In this document: piece by piece, positions 46,893 to 56,197 of the stretch
Layout: each line of letters begins with the position of its first letter
Numbering within the stretch: position 1 is the stretch's first letter
Assembly: GCF_902830275.1 (NCBI RefSeq)
Contig: NZ_CADESW010000002.1
Location: 496,001 to 560,000 of the forward strand
Length of the DNA: 64,000 nt
Direction: 5' to 3'
Origin: Burkholderia stagnalis
GTDB taxonomy: Bacteria > Pseudomonadota > Gammaproteobacteria > Burkholderiales > Burkholderiaceae
The notes under the pieces: generated by a model
Databases searched by the model: none
What the model saw: only the letters and a program-made list of their open reading frames with translations
Told to the model about the DNA's origin: nothing
Program-made: the position numbers and the translations under genes

Positions 46893-47657
46893 ATGGAGTC
46901 TCGTGTGTCTTCAAGACGCCTCTTCCGTCCGCTGCTCGCCGTTCTGTTGATCGGCGGAGCGGGCCTTATGAGCGCTGCCCAAGCGCAGACCAAGCCCACG
47001 GAGCAAGCCCAGGCCCATCAGGCGCCGCTCAAGGCGCCCGATACCATGGCCGAGCGCGTGCGCGGCTGCACGGCCTGCCATGGCGTCCATGGCCAGGGCA
47101 CGGACAACGATTACTTCCCGCGTCTTGCCGGCAAGCCGGCCGAGTACCTGTACAACCAGCTCGTCAACTTCCGTGACGGCCGGCGCAAGTACCCGCCGAT
47201 GAACTATCTGCTGACGTACCTGAACGACGACTACCTGCGCGAGATCGCCGAGCACTTCTCGGCCGAACGCCCGCCGTACCCGGCGCCGGCGAAGCCGAGC
47301 CTGCCGGCCGCGACGCTCGCGCGCGGCAAGCAGCTTGCGACGCAGGGCGATCCGTCGCGCAAGCTGCCGGCCTGCGTGGCCTGCCACGGCGCGACGCTCA
47401 CCGGCATGCAGCCGGCGATCCCGGGCCTTGTCGGCCTGCACGCCGACTACCTGAGCGCGCAGCTCGGCGCATGGCGCTCGGGCAACCGCCACGCGAAGGC
47501 GCCGGATTGCATGCACGACATCGCCGCCAAGCTTTCCGACGAAGACGTGACCGCCGTGACGGCATGGCTCGCCGCCCAACCGGCGCCCGCCAACCCCGTG
47601 CCGGCCCCGGCCCGCGCGATGAAGACTCCGCTTGCCTGCGGCAGCGAACCGCAATAA
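46893..47657 (+). CDS. Di-heme c4-type cytochrome
   Basis: A 254-residue periplasmic cytochrome. A signal peptide covers about residues 1-31 (ends SAAQA). Heme sites are CTACH (59-63) and CVACH (161-165), each followed by the c4-type Gly-rich loops, with GKPAEYLYNQL and HADYLSAQLGAWRSG in the repeats. The Met ligands are likely in the MNYLLTYL and MHDIAAKL segments. It is followed 19 bases later by a three-heme cytochrome in the same operon. Confidence 0.88.
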   Translation: MESRVSSRRLFRPLLAVLLIGGAGLMSAAQAQTKPTEQAQAHQAPLKAPDTMAERVRGCTACHGVHGQGTDNDYFPRLAGKPAEYLYNQLVNFRDGRRKYPPMNYLLTYLNDDYLREIAEHFSAERPPYPAPAKPSLPAATLARGKQLATQGDPSRKLPACVACHGATLTGMQPAIPGLVGLHADYLSAQLGAWRSGNRHAKAPDCMHDIAAKLSDEDVTAVTAWLAAQPAPANPVPAPARAMKTPLACGSEPQ

Positions 47658-47676
47658 GGCTAGGGAGACAGACACA

Positions 47677-48975
47677 ATGAAACGCAAGTCCCTGTTTGCA
47701 CTCTCGGCTGTCGCGATCGTCGCGGCAGCGGCCCTCGTGCCGGTCCTGTGGCCCGGCAACGACACGCTGCACGGCGCCGCCGCCGTCGCGGCCACGCCGG
47801 CCGACCAGGCCGCGCTGATCAAGAAGGGCGAATACCTCGCGCGCGTCGGCGACTGTATCGCGTGCCACACCGTGCGCGGCGGCAAGTCGTTCGCGGGCGG
47901 CCTGCCGATGGCGACGCCGTTCGGCACGATGTACACCCCGAACATCACGCCGGACGACCAGAACGGCATCGGCAAGTGGACGTCGGACGACTTCTACCGC
48001 GCGATGCACACGGGCCGCTCGAAGGACGGCAGCCTGCTGTACCCGGGCTTCCCGTTCGCGAGCTACACGAAGGTCACGCGCGCGGATTCCGATGCGATCT
48101 ACGCGTACCTGCGCTCGGTCGCGCCGGTGTCGGTGCCGAGCCGTCCGCATGAACTGAAGTTCCCGTTCAACAACCGCAACCTGCTGATCGGCTGGCGCAC
48201 GCTGTTCTTCAAGGAAGGCGAATACAAGCCGGATCCGACCAAGTCGGTCGAATGGAACCGCGGCGCGTATCTCGTCGAAGGCCTCGGCCACTGCTCGATG
48301 TGCCACACGTCGATCAACATGATGGGCGGCCCGGTGAACTCGTCGGCATTCGCCGGCGGCCTGATCCCGCTGCAGAACTGGTACGCGCCGTCGCTGACGA
48401 ACGACAAGGAACTCGGCCTCGGCGACTGGCACGTGCAGGAGCTGTCCGACCTGCTGCAGGCCGGCGTGTCGCAGAAGGGCGCGGTGTTCGGCCCGATGGC
48501 GGACGTGGTTCACAACAGCCTGCAGTACATGAGCGACGAAGATACGCGCGCGATGTCGACGTACCTGAAGTCGATCCCGCAGAAGGCTGAAGCGCCGAAG
48601 AACATGCAGTACGAGCCGTCGAAGCAGTTCGGCAACGTGCTGCTCGAGCAAGGCAAGAAGATCTACGCGGACAACTGCGCGACCTGCCACGCCGAAAACG
48701 GCCAGGGCAAGCCGCCGGCCTATCCGCCGCTCGCGCAGAACCACTCGATCATGATGGAATCGGCCGTGAACCCGATCCGCATGGTGCTGAATGGCGGCTA
48801 TCCGCCGAGCACGTTCAAGAATCCGCGTCCGTACGGGATGCCGCCGTTCGCACAGTCGCTGTCGAACCAGGAGGTTGCGGCAGTCGTCTCGTACATCCGG
48901 ATGTCGTGGGGCAACAACGGTTCGCCGATCTCGCCGCAACAGGTGAGCGACCTGCGTTCCGCACCGCTCGACTAA
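47677..48975 (+). CDS. Tri-heme cytochrome c, alcohol-dehydrogenase subunit type
   Basis: A 432-residue membrane-anchored cytochrome with an N-terminal hydrophobic segment (about residues 6-25). Heme motifs are CIACH (60-64), CSMCH (206-210) and CATCH (334-338), the layout of the AdhB/gluconate-dehydrogenase cytochrome subunit, with segments [20 protein letters not shown] and [13 protein letters not shown]. Such subunits pass electrons from a periplasmic dehydrogenase to ubiquinone. Here the partner gene is a c4-type cytochrome, not a dehydrogenase. A ribosome site AGGGAGA and a clear terminator frame the gene. Confidence 0.9.
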   Translation: MKRKSLFALSAVAIVAAAALVPVLWPGNDTLHGAAAVAATPADQAALIKKGEYLARVGDCIACHTVRGGKSFAGGLPMATPFGTMYTPNITPDDQNGIGKWTSDDFYRAMHTGRSKDGSLLYPGFPFASYTKVTRADSDAIYAYLRSVAPVSVPSRPHELKFPFNNRNLLIGWRTLFFKEGEYKPDPTKSVEWNRGAYLVEGLGHCSMCHTSINMMGGPVNSSAFAGGLIPLQNWYAPSLTNDKELGLGDWHVQELSDLLQAGVSQKGAVFGPMADVVHNSLQYMSDEDTRAMSTYLKSIPQKAEAPKNMQYEPSKQFGNVLLEQGKKIYADNCATCHAENGQGKPPAYPPLAQNHSIMMESAVNPIRMVLNGGYPPSTFKNPRPYGMPPFAQSLSNQEVAAVVSYIRMSWGNNGSPISPQQVSDLRSAPLD

Positions 48976-48993
48976 ACGACGCGTAACGCAAAC

Positions 48994-49037
48994 GGGGCGC
49001 GGCTGCGGGAAACCGCGGCCGCGCCCTTTTGTCTTTT
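48994..49037 (+). terminator. Terminator after the cytochrome pair
   Basis: A GC stem (GGGCGCGGC and GCCGCGCCC with an inner GCGG-GAAA-CCGC) is followed by TTTTGTCTTTTT. It lies 19 bases after the tri-heme cytochrome stop. Confidence 0.85.
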
Positions 49038-49105
49038 TGCGACGCCATTCCCCGCGCAGGCCGCGCGAGGCGTCGCCGACCATAACACCCAAGAGCCGTA
49101 TCTAT

Positions 49106-50563
49106 ATGTCTTTCGAATCCCTCGGCCTGGCCGAACCGCTCGTCAAGGCGGTCAATGAGCTGGGCTATACGTCCCCCACCCCGATCCAGTCGCAGGCGAT
49201 CCCCGCCGTGCTCGGCGGCGGCGACCTGCTCGCCGGCGCGCAAACCGGCACCGGCAAGACCGCCGGCTTCACGCTGCCGATCCTGCAGCGCCTGCACACC
49301 TTCTACGCGGAACACCACAACGCGAAGCGCGCGGTGCGCGCGCTGATCCTCACGCCGACGCGCGAACTCGCCGCCCAGGTCGAGGAAAGCGTGCGGGCGT
49401 ACAGCAAGTACCTGAAGCTGCGCTCGACCGTGATGTTCGGCGGCGTCAGCATCAATCCGCAGATCGATGCGCTCCGGCGCGGCGTCGACATCGTCGTCGC
49501 GACGCCGGGCCGCCTGCTCGATCACATGCAGCAGAAGACGATCGACCTGTCGAATCTCGACATCCTCGTGCTCGACGAAGCCGACCGGATGCTCGACATG
49601 GGCTTCATCCACGACATCAAGCGCGTGCTCGCGAAGCTGCCGCCGCGCCGCCAGAACCTGCTGTTCTCCGCGACCTTCTCCGACGAGATCAAGGCGCTCG
49701 CCGACAACCTGCTCGATTCGCCGGCGCTGATCGAGGTCGCGCGCCGCAACACGACCGCCGAATCCGTCGCGCAGAAGATCCACCCGGTCGACCGCGACCG
49801 CAAGCGCGAGCTGCTCACGCAGCTGATCCGCGAACACAACTGGTTCCAGGTGCTGGTCTTCACGCGCACCAAGCACGGCGCGAACCGGCTCGCGGAGCAG
49901 TTGACCAAGGACGGCATCAGCGCGATGGCGATCCACGGCAACAAGAGCCAGTCGGCGCGCACGCGTGCGCTGTCGGAGTTCAAGAACAACACGCTGCAGG
50001 TGCTCGTTGCGACCGACATCGCCGCGCGCGGCATCGACATCGACCAGCTGCCGCACGTCGTCAACTTCGACCTGCCGAACGTGCCGGAAGACTACGTGCA
50101 CCGGATCGGCCGCACCGGCCGCGCGGGCGCGACGGGCGAAGCGGTGTCGCTGGTGTGCGTCGACGAGAAGCAGTTGCTGCGCGACATCGAGCGGCTGATC
50201 AAGCGCGAGATTCCGCAGGAAGTGATCGCGGGCTTCGAGCCCGATCCGAACGCGAAGCCGGAGCCGATCCAGCAGCGCCGCGGCCAGCAGCCGCGCGGCG
50301 GTAATGGTGGCAATGGCGGTGGCGGCGGCGGCGGCAATCGCGCGCCGCGCGGCGGCGCGTCAGGCCAGCCGGCCGCGAAGCGCGACGGCGCCGCGCAACC
50401 GAAGGCCGCTACGGCGAAGGCCGCGAAGCCGCGCAATTCCGGCAATTCGGGCAACGGCGGCCGCCCGGGCAACGGCGGCGGCAATGCGACCCGCCCTGCC
50501 AGCGGCAACGCCGCGCACGCGAACCGCAACCGTTCGTCGCGCAGCGGCCAGCGCGGTCACTGA
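49106..50563 (+). CDS. rhlE: DEAD-box RNA helicase RhlE
   Basis: A 485-residue ATP-dependent RNA helicase. Motifs: Q motif [14 protein letters not shown], motif I AQTGTGKT, Ia [10 protein letters not shown], motif [23 protein letters not shown], and [12 protein letters not shown]. The C-terminal about 100 residues are Gly, Arg, Asn and Lys-rich (GGNGGNGGGGGG pattern), a flexible RNA-binding tail coded by GC-rich repeats near 50290-50350. It follows the cytochrome operon after a terminator and overlaps the end of the convergent small gene by seven bases. Confidence 0.95.
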   Translation: MSFESLGLAEPLVKAVNELGYTSPTPIQSQAIPAVLGGGDLLAGAQTGTGKTAGFTLPILQRLHTFYAEHHNAKRAVRALILTPTRELAAQVEESVRAYSKYLKLRSTVMFGGVSINPQIDALRRGVDIVVATPGRLLDHMQQKTIDLSNLDILVLDEADRMLDMGFIHDIKRVLAKLPPRRQNLLFSATFSDEIKALADNLLDSPALIEVARRNTTAESVAQKIHPVDRDRKRELLTQLIREHNWFQVLVFTRTKHGANRLAEQLTKDGISAMAIHGNKSQSARTRALSEFKNNTLQVLVATDIAARGIDIDQLPHVVNFDLPNVPEDYVHRIGRTGRAGATGEAVSLVCVDEKQLLRDIERLIKREIPQEVIAGFEPDPNAKPEPIQQRRGQQPRGGNGGNGGGGGGGNRAPRGGASGQPAAKRDGAAQPKAATAKAAKPRNSGNSGNGGRPGNGGGNATRPASGNAAHANRNRSSRSGQRGH

Positions 50564-51063
50564 AGCCGCGCGGCTGCGCGCCGCAGGTGCTCGACCTGGC
50601 GCTGCCAGCGCTCGAGCACCGCGGTGCGCGCCCCTTCCAGCGCAAACGTGACGCCCGTCGCGAGACGCGCATAGCCGACCCGCTGCGCATCGCCGTGCGC
50701 GATCGTCGCAGCGAATCCGGCCAGCCCGCCGAACGCCCCTTCGAGCGGCGCGACCTTCAATTGCGCCTGCAGGAACGCACCGTCGTCGACCAGCGTCAAC
50801 GCGGCGGTGCGCCGCTGCGCGAGCGCGCGCGCCGCACGCGAGCTCGGCCACAGCGCGAGCAGCAGCACGCGCGCATCGCGCGCATAGATTTCGCCGACGC
50901 TGAGCAGCGTCGTGCGCAGCTGGCCGTCGTCGGTCGCGACGATCAGCTGCGCCGCGACATCGGCCTTGCGGTCGAGCGCGGTGCCGTCGAACAGCGACAC
51001 GACGGACGGCGGCCACGCGTCGAACGTCCATTGCTCGAGCGCGTGGCGATGCGAATCTGTCAT
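50557..51063 (-). CDS. PNPOx-like split-barrel protein
   Basis: A 168-residue protein whose strand pattern ([34 protein letters not shown] and then the segment [20 protein letters not shown]) resembles the flavin- or heme-binding split barrel of the pyridoxamine oxidase-like superfamily. No catalytic signature is certain. It overlaps the end of rhlE. The di-iron gene lies upstream in the same direction, 69 bases away, so the two may be co-transcribed. Confidence 0.65.
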   Translation of the reverse strand: MTDSHRHALEQWTFDAWPPSVVSLFDGTALDRKADVAAQLIVATDDGQLRTTLLSVGEIYARDARVLLLALWPSSRAARALAQRRTAALTLVDDGAFLQAQLKVAPLEGAFGGLAGFAATIAHGDAQRVGYARLATGVTFALEGARTAVLERWQRQVEHLRRAAARLQ

Positions 51064-51132
51064 GATGGGGCGGCCTCGTCGAATGGCGGATGATGGCGCA
51101 GCATACCCGCGACCGGCCGGCCCGTGGCGGGA

Positions 51133-51960
51133 TCAGCGGAAGAACACGTGCTGCGTGAGCTTCGTGAGCGGATAGTGGATGCCCGGCTGGATCTTCGCGG
51201 GCAGGTCGAGCGGCTTGAGCAGCATCTTGATGCACATGTCGGCCGACAGGTTGCGCCGCACGAGCGAACTGATGCGCGCGACCCGCGCACGGCTGTATTC
51301 GCTGTCGCCGATGCGGTCCGGATAGCGGATCGCGAACACGTGTCGCAGCGCGATCTCCGAATCCTCGTTCTTGATTTCCATCACGCGGCGCATCAGCGCG
51401 CCGAGCACGGCGAGCCGGCCATTGCCTTCGAGCCGGTTGTACTTCTTGAAATATTTGAAGAAGTGCTTGTAGTGGCGCACTTCGTCGGTGCGGATGTTGT
51501 CGGTGATTTCCTTCAGCACGGGCTCGTCCGAGCACTCGTTGATCGCGCGATAGAGCGTGGCCGTGCCCGTCTCGACGACGCAGCGCGCGACCATCTCGAG
51601 CGCGCGGGTTTTCTCGAACGCGTCGATCGAGCAGGTCTTCGAATACTCGTCGAAGAAGTTCGCGAACGCGGTATCCCAGTCGAACTCGGGCCACACGTGC
51701 GCGATATACGCCTTCAGCGCGCGGCCGTGCTGCAATTCTTCGTGCTCCCATGCATTGTTGAGCCACGCGGATACTTCCGGATCGTCGTTGAAGAACTCGC
51801 TCAGGTTGCTCGTGTAGAGATCCGAACCGCTCTCGATGAACGACGCCGCGCACAGCAGCAGCAGCAAATCCTCGTTCGCCGCGGCGCGCTGACGATCGAT
51901 CCGGTTCAGGTCGATGTCCTCGATTCGCCACGGCATGACATGCGTCGTTTCAGTGTGCAT
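51133..51960 (-). CDS. Ferritin-like di-iron protein
   Basis: A 275-residue helical protein. Carboxylate and His ligands fit a di-iron four-helix bundle: an early Glu in SFIESGSDLY, NAWEHEELQHGRAL, VVETGTATLYRAI and TDEVRHYKHFFKYF. The C-terminal part is a separate helical region with basic residues. Relatives are annotated as ferritin-like or acyl-ACP-desaturase-like; the reaction is unknown. The gap of 304 bases upstream (51961-52264) has no gene. Confidence 0.75.
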   Translation of the reverse strand: MHTETTHVMPWRIEDIDLNRIDRQRAAANEDLLLLLCAASFIESGSDLYTSNLSEFFNDDPEVSAWLNNAWEHEELQHGRALKAYIAHVWPEFDWDTAFANFFDEYSKTCSIDAFEKTRALEMVARCVVETGTATLYRAINECSDEPVLKEITDNIRTDEVRHYKHFFKYFKKYNRLEGNGRLAVLGALMRRVMEIKNEDSEIALRHVFAIRYPDRIGDSEYSRARVARISSLVRRNLSADMCIKMLLKPLDLPAKIQPGIHYPLTKLTQHVFFR

Positions 51961-52204
51961 GGTGTTGCGCTCCCAGTCGCCCCATCCGGCGACCGACCCA
52001 CGCCCGCGGCGTGGGCGCCGGCCTTTTCGAATGCGGCGTGATGCTTGACGTTATTAGGAATGGGTCCGGCCGAACCATGCAGGCATCTTAGCCGGACTTC
52101 GATGATCGTGCTTCAGAGCACTGACCATGCCCGGACGGCGCAGTTCCGCGCCGTTCATTGCCGTTCGTTAGACAAGTCCTTCGAACACGTCTCGCGCGAA
52201 CGCA

Positions 52205-52229
52205 ACGGGCGGCCGCCTGGCCGCCCGTT
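52205..52229. terminator. GC hairpin downstream of the Ggt-like gene
   Basis: ACGGGCGGCC and GGCCGCCCGT pair around GCCT. It starts 36 bases after the Ggt-like stop on the minus strand; no T-run follows, so termination is uncertain. Nothing else was found in 51961-52264 apart from a small GTGCT/AGCAC hairpin near 52110. Confidence 0.4.
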
Positions 52230-52264
52230 CGTCATGCCCGCTGGAAGCGAACCGTCAGAAACCG

Positions 52265-53905
52265 TCAGAAGCCGGCCGCCTGCCCGTCGCGCCGGCTGTC
52301 GCTCGCGGCCACGTAGCCGCGCTCGGGATCGTCGCGGTCGAGCCGCCACACGAACTGGCCCGAGCCGAAATCCATGTAAGGATCGTCGATCGACTGGATC
52401 GTATGGCCGCGCGCGGCGAGCGCGTCGACCGTCGCGCGCGCCATCGTCGATTCGACGTCGAGCGTGAAATCGCGGTTGACCTTCCAGCGCGGCGCGTCGC
52501 ACGCGGCCTGCGGCTGCTGGCCGTAGCCGAGCATCCGCACGACGGTCTGCAGATGGCCCTGCGGCTGCATGTCGCCGCCCATCACGCCGAAGCTCATCAC
52601 CGCATGGGTGCGCCCGTCGACCTCCTCGGTCACGAACGCCGGAATGATCGTGTGGAACGGCCGCTTGCCGCCCGCGACGACGTTCGGCGACGCAGGGTCC
52701 ATCGAGAAACCGTGCCCGCGGTTCTGCAGCGCGATCCCCGCGCCGGGCACGACGAGCCCCGAGCCGAAGCCCATGTAGTTGGACTGAATGAAGCTCACCA
52801 TCATCCCGCGCTCGTCGGCCGCCGACAGGTAGATCGTGCCGCCCGACGGCGGCCGGCCGTGGCCGAAGTGCGTCGCGCGCGCCGGGTCGATGCGCTTCGC
52901 GCGCTCGGCGAGGTAGGCATCGTCGAGCATCTGCGCGGGCGTGACCTCCATCGCGCGCGGGTCGGCGACATAGCGGTAGACGTCGGCGAACGCGAGCTTC
53001 ATCGCCTCGATCTGCAGGTGCTGCGACTCCGGCGAATCGACCGGCCACTCGGCGGCGCCCGCCTGCTCGGCGATGCCGAGCGCGATCAGCGCGGCGATGC
53101 CCTGCCCGTTCGGCGGAATCTCGTGAATCGTGCAGCCGCGATAGCGCTTGCCGATCGGCTCGACCCATTCCGGACGATACGCGCGCAGGTCGGCTTCGGT
53201 CAGCGCGCCGCCGCCGTCGCGCGCGAACGCCGCGATGCGCTCGGCGAGCGTGCCCTCGTAGAACGCGCGCGCGCCGTCCTTTGCGAGCGTGCGAAGCGTG
53301 CGCGCATGGCCGGGCAGGCACACGCGCTCGCCCACCTCGGGCGCGCGGCCGCGCGGCATGAAGGTGTCGGCGAAGCCCGGCAGCGCGTGCAGCTCGGGCA
53401 CGGCGGCCGCCCACTTGTGCGCGACGATCGGCGGCACCGCATAGCCGCGCTCGGCGATCTCGATCGCCGGCTCGAGCAGGTCGGCGAACGGCAGCGAGCC
53501 GAACTTCGCGTGCAGCGCCTCCCAGCCCGCGACCACGCCCGACACCGTGACCGTGTCCCAGCCGCGCGTCGGCTTGCGTGCGCGGCCGTGCGCGTCCTCG
53601 CCGTGGCGGCGGCGGAAGTAGTCGACGTTCCACGCGGCCGGCGCGACGCCCGACGCGTTCAGCCCGTGCAGCGTGCCGCCATCCCATACGAGCGCGAATG
53701 CGTCGCCGCCGAGCCCGCACGACACCGGCTCGACCACCGTGATCGCCGCCGCGGCCGCGAGCGCCGCGTCCACCGCGTTGCCGCCCTTCCACAGCATCCG
53801 CAGGCCCGCCTGCGCGGCGAGCGGGTGCGACGTCGACACCACGTTGCGGGCGAACACCGGGATGCGCGTGGTCGGATACGGGTTGTGCCAGTTGAAGCCA
53901 GTCAT
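52265..53905 (-). CDS. Gamma-glutamyltransferase-family N-terminal nucleophile hydrolase
   Basis: A 546-residue member of the Ggt family, which cleaves itself into two subunits before a Thr nucleophile. Seen are WKGGNAVDAALAAAAAITVVEPVSCGLGGDAF, and the cleavage-site Thr in PSGGTIYLSAADERGMMVSF (partly quoted by family). The catalytic Thr lies at the start of the small subunit. No signal peptide is visible, unlike most true GGTs, which fits the cytosolic YwrD-like or cephalosporin-acylase-like branch. The ATG at 53905 has GAGGTGGAACCG before it. The GTG nine bases earlier is also possible. Confidence 0.88.
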   Translation of the reverse strand: MTGFNWHNPYPTTRIPVFARNVVSTSHPLAAQAGLRMLWKGGNAVDAALAAAAAITVVEPVSCGLGGDAFALVWDGGTLHGLNASGVAPAAWNVDYFRRRHGEDAHGRARKPTRGWDTVTVSGVVAGWEALHAKFGSLPFADLLEPAIEIAERGYAVPPIVAHKWAAAVPELHALPGFADTFMPRGRAPEVGERVCLPGHARTLRTLAKDGARAFYEGTLAERIAAFARDGGGALTEADLRAYRPEWVEPIGKRYRGCTIHEIPPNGQGIAALIALGIAEQAGAAEWPVDSPESQHLQIEAMKLAFADVYRYVADPRAMEVTPAQMLDDAYLAERAKRIDPARATHFGHGRPPSGGTIYLSAADERGMMVSFIQSNYMGFGSGLVVPGAGIALQNRGHGFSMDPASPNVVAGGKRPFHTIIPAFVTEEVDGRTHAVMSFGVMGGDMQPQGHLQTVVRMLGYGQQPQAACDAPRWKVNRDFTLDVESTMARATVDALAARGHTIQSIDDPYMDFGSGQFVWRLDRDDPERGYVAASDSRRDGQAAGF

Positions 53906-54121
53906 CGGTTCCACCTCGTCGGAAGCTGAAGGGGCGCGGGCGAGCGCGCGGGCAATCCGCCATTGCAGCGCGAGCGGCGCGGTCCGGCAAATTCATTTGT
54001 CACATGAATCCATGCATGCCGCGCATGAATGCGCCGACGACGCGCCGGCCGGCGGCGTCCGGCATGCCGGCCGAACGCCCTTACAATACCCGCTCCGTCT
54101 TCACGACTTCGCCACCGAGCC

Positions 54122-54901
54122 ATGACCCGAGACCCCCGCCTCACCCTCAACGCGCGCCAGCAGGAATTGCTCGAATGGGTGCAGCGCGACGGCTTCGTGA
54201 CCGTCGACGATCTCGCCGCGCATTTCGCGGTGACGCCGCAGACGATCCGCCGCGACGTCAACTGGCTGGCCGACCTCAACCTGCTGCGCCGCTACCACGG
54301 CGGCGCGAGCCTGCCGACGAGCTCGGAGAACGTGTCGTACACCGCGCGCCAGCGGATGTTCCACGACGAGAAGCGGCGCATCGCGGCGCTCGCCGCGTCG
54401 CACATCCCCGACCAGGCGTCGCTGTTCATCAACCTCGGCACGACCACCGAGGAGGTCGCGCGCGCGCTGAACCGCCATCACGGGCTGCACGTGATCACCA
54501 ACAACCTGAACGTCGCGTCGATGATGAGCGGCTACCCCGACTGCGAGGTGCTGATCACGGGCGGCATCGTGCGGCCGTGGGACAAGGGGATCGTCGGCGA
54601 GCTCGCGATCGACTTCATCCGCCAGTTCAAGGTCGACTACGCGATCATCGGCACGTCGGCGATCGAAACCGACGGCACGCTGCGCGATTTCGACACCCGC
54701 GAGGTGCGGGTCGCCGAGGCGATCATGCAGCATGCGCGCACCGTCTACCTCGTGGCCGACCACTCGAAGGTCGGCCGGCCGGCGCTGGTGCGCCAGGGCC
54801 ACCTGAGCCAGGTGCATGCGCTGTTCACCGACAAGCCGCTGCCGCCGGAGATGGCGGAGACGGTCGCCGCCGCCGGCACCCAGGTGTACGTCGCCGAATG
54901 A
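54122..54901 (+). CDS. glpR: DeoR-family glycerol-3-phosphate repressor
   Basis: A 259-residue DeoR-type repressor. The HTH reads NARQQELLEWVQRDGFVTVD, FAVTPQTIRRDVNWLADLNLLRRYHGGA, and the sugar-phosphate sensor domain has INLGTTTEEVARAL, ITNNLNVASMM and VADHSKVGRPALVR. Substrate is taken from the adjacent glpD, glpK and glpF genes. It is separated from glpD by two small genes and a palindromic element. A candidate operator lies 31 bases upstream of the glpD start. Confidence 0.93.
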   Translation: MTRDPRLTLNARQQELLEWVQRDGFVTVDDLAAHFAVTPQTIRRDVNWLADLNLLRRYHGGASLPTSSENVSYTARQRMFHDEKRRIAALAASHIPDQASLFINLGTTTEEVARALNRHHGLHVITNNLNVASMMSGYPDCEVLITGGIVRPWDKGIVGELAIDFIRQFKVDYAIIGTSAIETDGTLRDFDTREVRVAEAIMQHARTVYLVADHSKVGRPALVRQGHLSQVHALFTDKPLPPEMAETVAAAGTQVYVAE

Positions 54902-55015
54902 CGGCGGCGATGCTGCACCGCACCTGAAACTTCAAGTGAAATCAAGAAGTTGGCGCGGCAACCGAACCGCTCGCGGCACATTCTTCTGTCAAACGGAAAA
55001 TTAACGGGGCGCGAT

Positions 55016-55044
55016 TTGGCGTTGCCGAATCGCTCGACTAGACT
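55016..55044 (+). promoter_or_regulatory. Weak promoter candidate for the small gene at 55206
   Basis: TTGGCG and TAGACT with a 17-base spacer, four of six matches each. The 304-base region 54902-55205 holds no other feature that I can support. Confidence 0.35.
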
Positions 55045-55205
55045 CCAGTTCCCCGGCCCGTTCGCTCGTTCCCGCCTGTGCCCAGGCGCGTGCGAATCGC
55101 ATGGCCGGCGAATGCAGCTTTTCCCCCCAAGCCATACCCCGCCGGGTATCGCGCGTCGGCCGCGGGGCCGGATGCGCGGGCAGTCCGAATGCCATGGAGA
55201 GAACG

Positions 55206-55403
55206 ATGCTGAGTCCGCATGAATTCGCCACGCTATTGCTTGTGAAGGATGCTCCCGATCAGGCCAACATGGATCGCGATGAGCTCGACGCCCTGCTCGA
55301 GCAGCAACTCGTCCGCCTCGAAGGGCTCGGATCGGGACGCAAATACTGCGTGACCGAGACGGGTGACGCGGCGCTGCGTTCCATCAAAGTCCGCTATTCC
55401 TGA
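55206..55403 (+). CDS. Small conserved hypothetical protein
   Basis: A 65-residue soluble protein with a helical start (SPHEFATLLLVKDAPDQ), a second helix (RDELDALLEQQLVRLE) and a short wing-like end (GRKYCVTETGDAALRSI), which reads like a mini winged-helix fold. The function is unknown. A start 12 bases earlier is possible (MERT), but GGAGAGAACG sits ahead of the chosen ATG. It lies in the glp region without an obvious role. Confidence 0.65.
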   Translation: MLSPHEFATLLLVKDAPDQANMDRDELDALLEQQLVRLEGLGSGRKYCVTETGDAALRSIKVRYS

Positions 55404-55468
55404 CCTGACCGCGCGCGCCGGCCCGCCGGCCGCGCTGTTCCCCTCCCGCCTGCCGCCACCCGCGACGC

Positions 55469-56035
55469 TCAGCCGCCGCGCAGCGTCGGGTCGACCGCCG
55501 CGCGCCAGCTGATGGCCTTCGCGCGCGCGTCGTTCAGATACGCGACCCAGCCGGCCCGCGCCGGCGCATCCGGCGCCGCGTAGCGCGCCGAAAGTTCGTT
55601 TACGAACGCGCAATAGTTCGCTTCCGACACCCCGCGATACCGCTTCGCCACATACGCGTCGTACAGCGCCGAATAGACCGGCTGCGCATCCGCGCCCCAG
55701 TCGCGCGCAGCGCCGCCGCATGAAGTCTGCAGCGTCGCGAACGACGGCCCCCGCCAGCTGCCGTCGAGCGGCGGCGTGCCGACGCAGCCCGCCAGCAGCA
55801 CGGCGAACGCGCCGGCCCACATCCCCAGGGTCTGTTTGCATATGGAACGCACATGCGATTTCGGGCATTCCCCTGGAATGGCTTTTTTAAAGTTTGGGGT
55901 TGCCACGAGAACGGCCGCTCGCCGCGTTGCGCTCCTCGCGAATACGTCCAGTATTCGCGGCGTCGCGCGCCTCGCGAGCGGCCGTTCTCGTGGCAACGCA
56001 TGTGCTTTCCATATGTAAACAGACCCTGGTCGCAT
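55469..56035 (-). CDS. Small lipoprotein gene carrying an in-frame palindromic insertion
   Basis: The C-terminal half (after Cys84) reads as a secreted domain: GSWRGPSFATLQTSCGG, SALYDAYVAKRYRGVSEANYCAF, NELSARYAAP. The lipobox LLAGC is preceded by the core MWAGAFAVL. The frame is open from an ATG at 56033-56035 that has GAGGTGAATC in front. Residues 3-70 are coded by a 205-bp palindromic element that pushes the normal signal core away from the start. Without it the protein would begin with Met-Arg and the core, a normal lipoprotein signal. If translation begins at 55822 instead, the signal has no basic residue and no ribosome site. Confidence 0.6.
   Translation of the reverse strand: MRPGSVYIWKAHALPRERPLARRATPRILDVFARSATRRAAVLVATPNFKKAIPGECPKSHVRSICKQTLGMWAGAFAVLLAGCVGTPPLDGSWRGPSFATLQTSCGGAARDWGADAQPVYSALYDAYVAKRYRGVSEANYCAFVNELSARYAAPDAPARAGWVAYLNDARAKAISWRAAVDPTLRGG
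55825..56029. mobile_element. 205-bp palindromic element (MITE- or RPE-like)
   Basis: Outer arms 55825-55857 and 55997-56029 are 33 bases and match at 31 positions when inverted. Inner arms 55899-55922 and 55974-55997 are 24 bases and match perfectly. The apex has CGCGAATAC-GTCCA-GTATTCGCG. The left side has 41 extra bases, with a small hairpin, between outer and inner arms; the right side is continuous. The element has no transposase and no clear target duplication. Its minus strand is open in frame with the lipoprotein gene. Confidence 0.8.
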
Positions 56036-56150
56036 GATTCACCTCGAAAAACGGTCGATTCGCCCAGTATCGTCCCGGATCGCGGAATGCGCCACCCGCC
56101 CCTCTTTATCGAACTTTACTTTTTCGAATTCGTTCGTTAAATTTCGAATC

Positions 56151-56167
56151 CGAACATTTTGTGTTCG
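56151..56167. promoter_or_regulatory. Candidate GlpR operator upstream of glpD
   Basis: CGAACA and TGTTCG form a perfect inverted repeat around TTTTG, 31 bases before the glpD start, in an AT-rich stretch with further TTCGAA and TTCGTT half-sites from about 56120. These half-sites (TGTTCG) match the E. coli GlpR half-site pattern. Confidence 0.6.
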
Positions 56168-56197
56168 TCAATTTCCATCAGACGATAAGGACAGCAG

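Noticed and set aside
55825..56029. Retron msr/msd or riboswitch origin for the palindromic element
   Set aside because: No reverse transcriptase lies nearby, and the structure lacks branching guanosine context or conserved aptamer boxes. A mobile palindrome is simpler.
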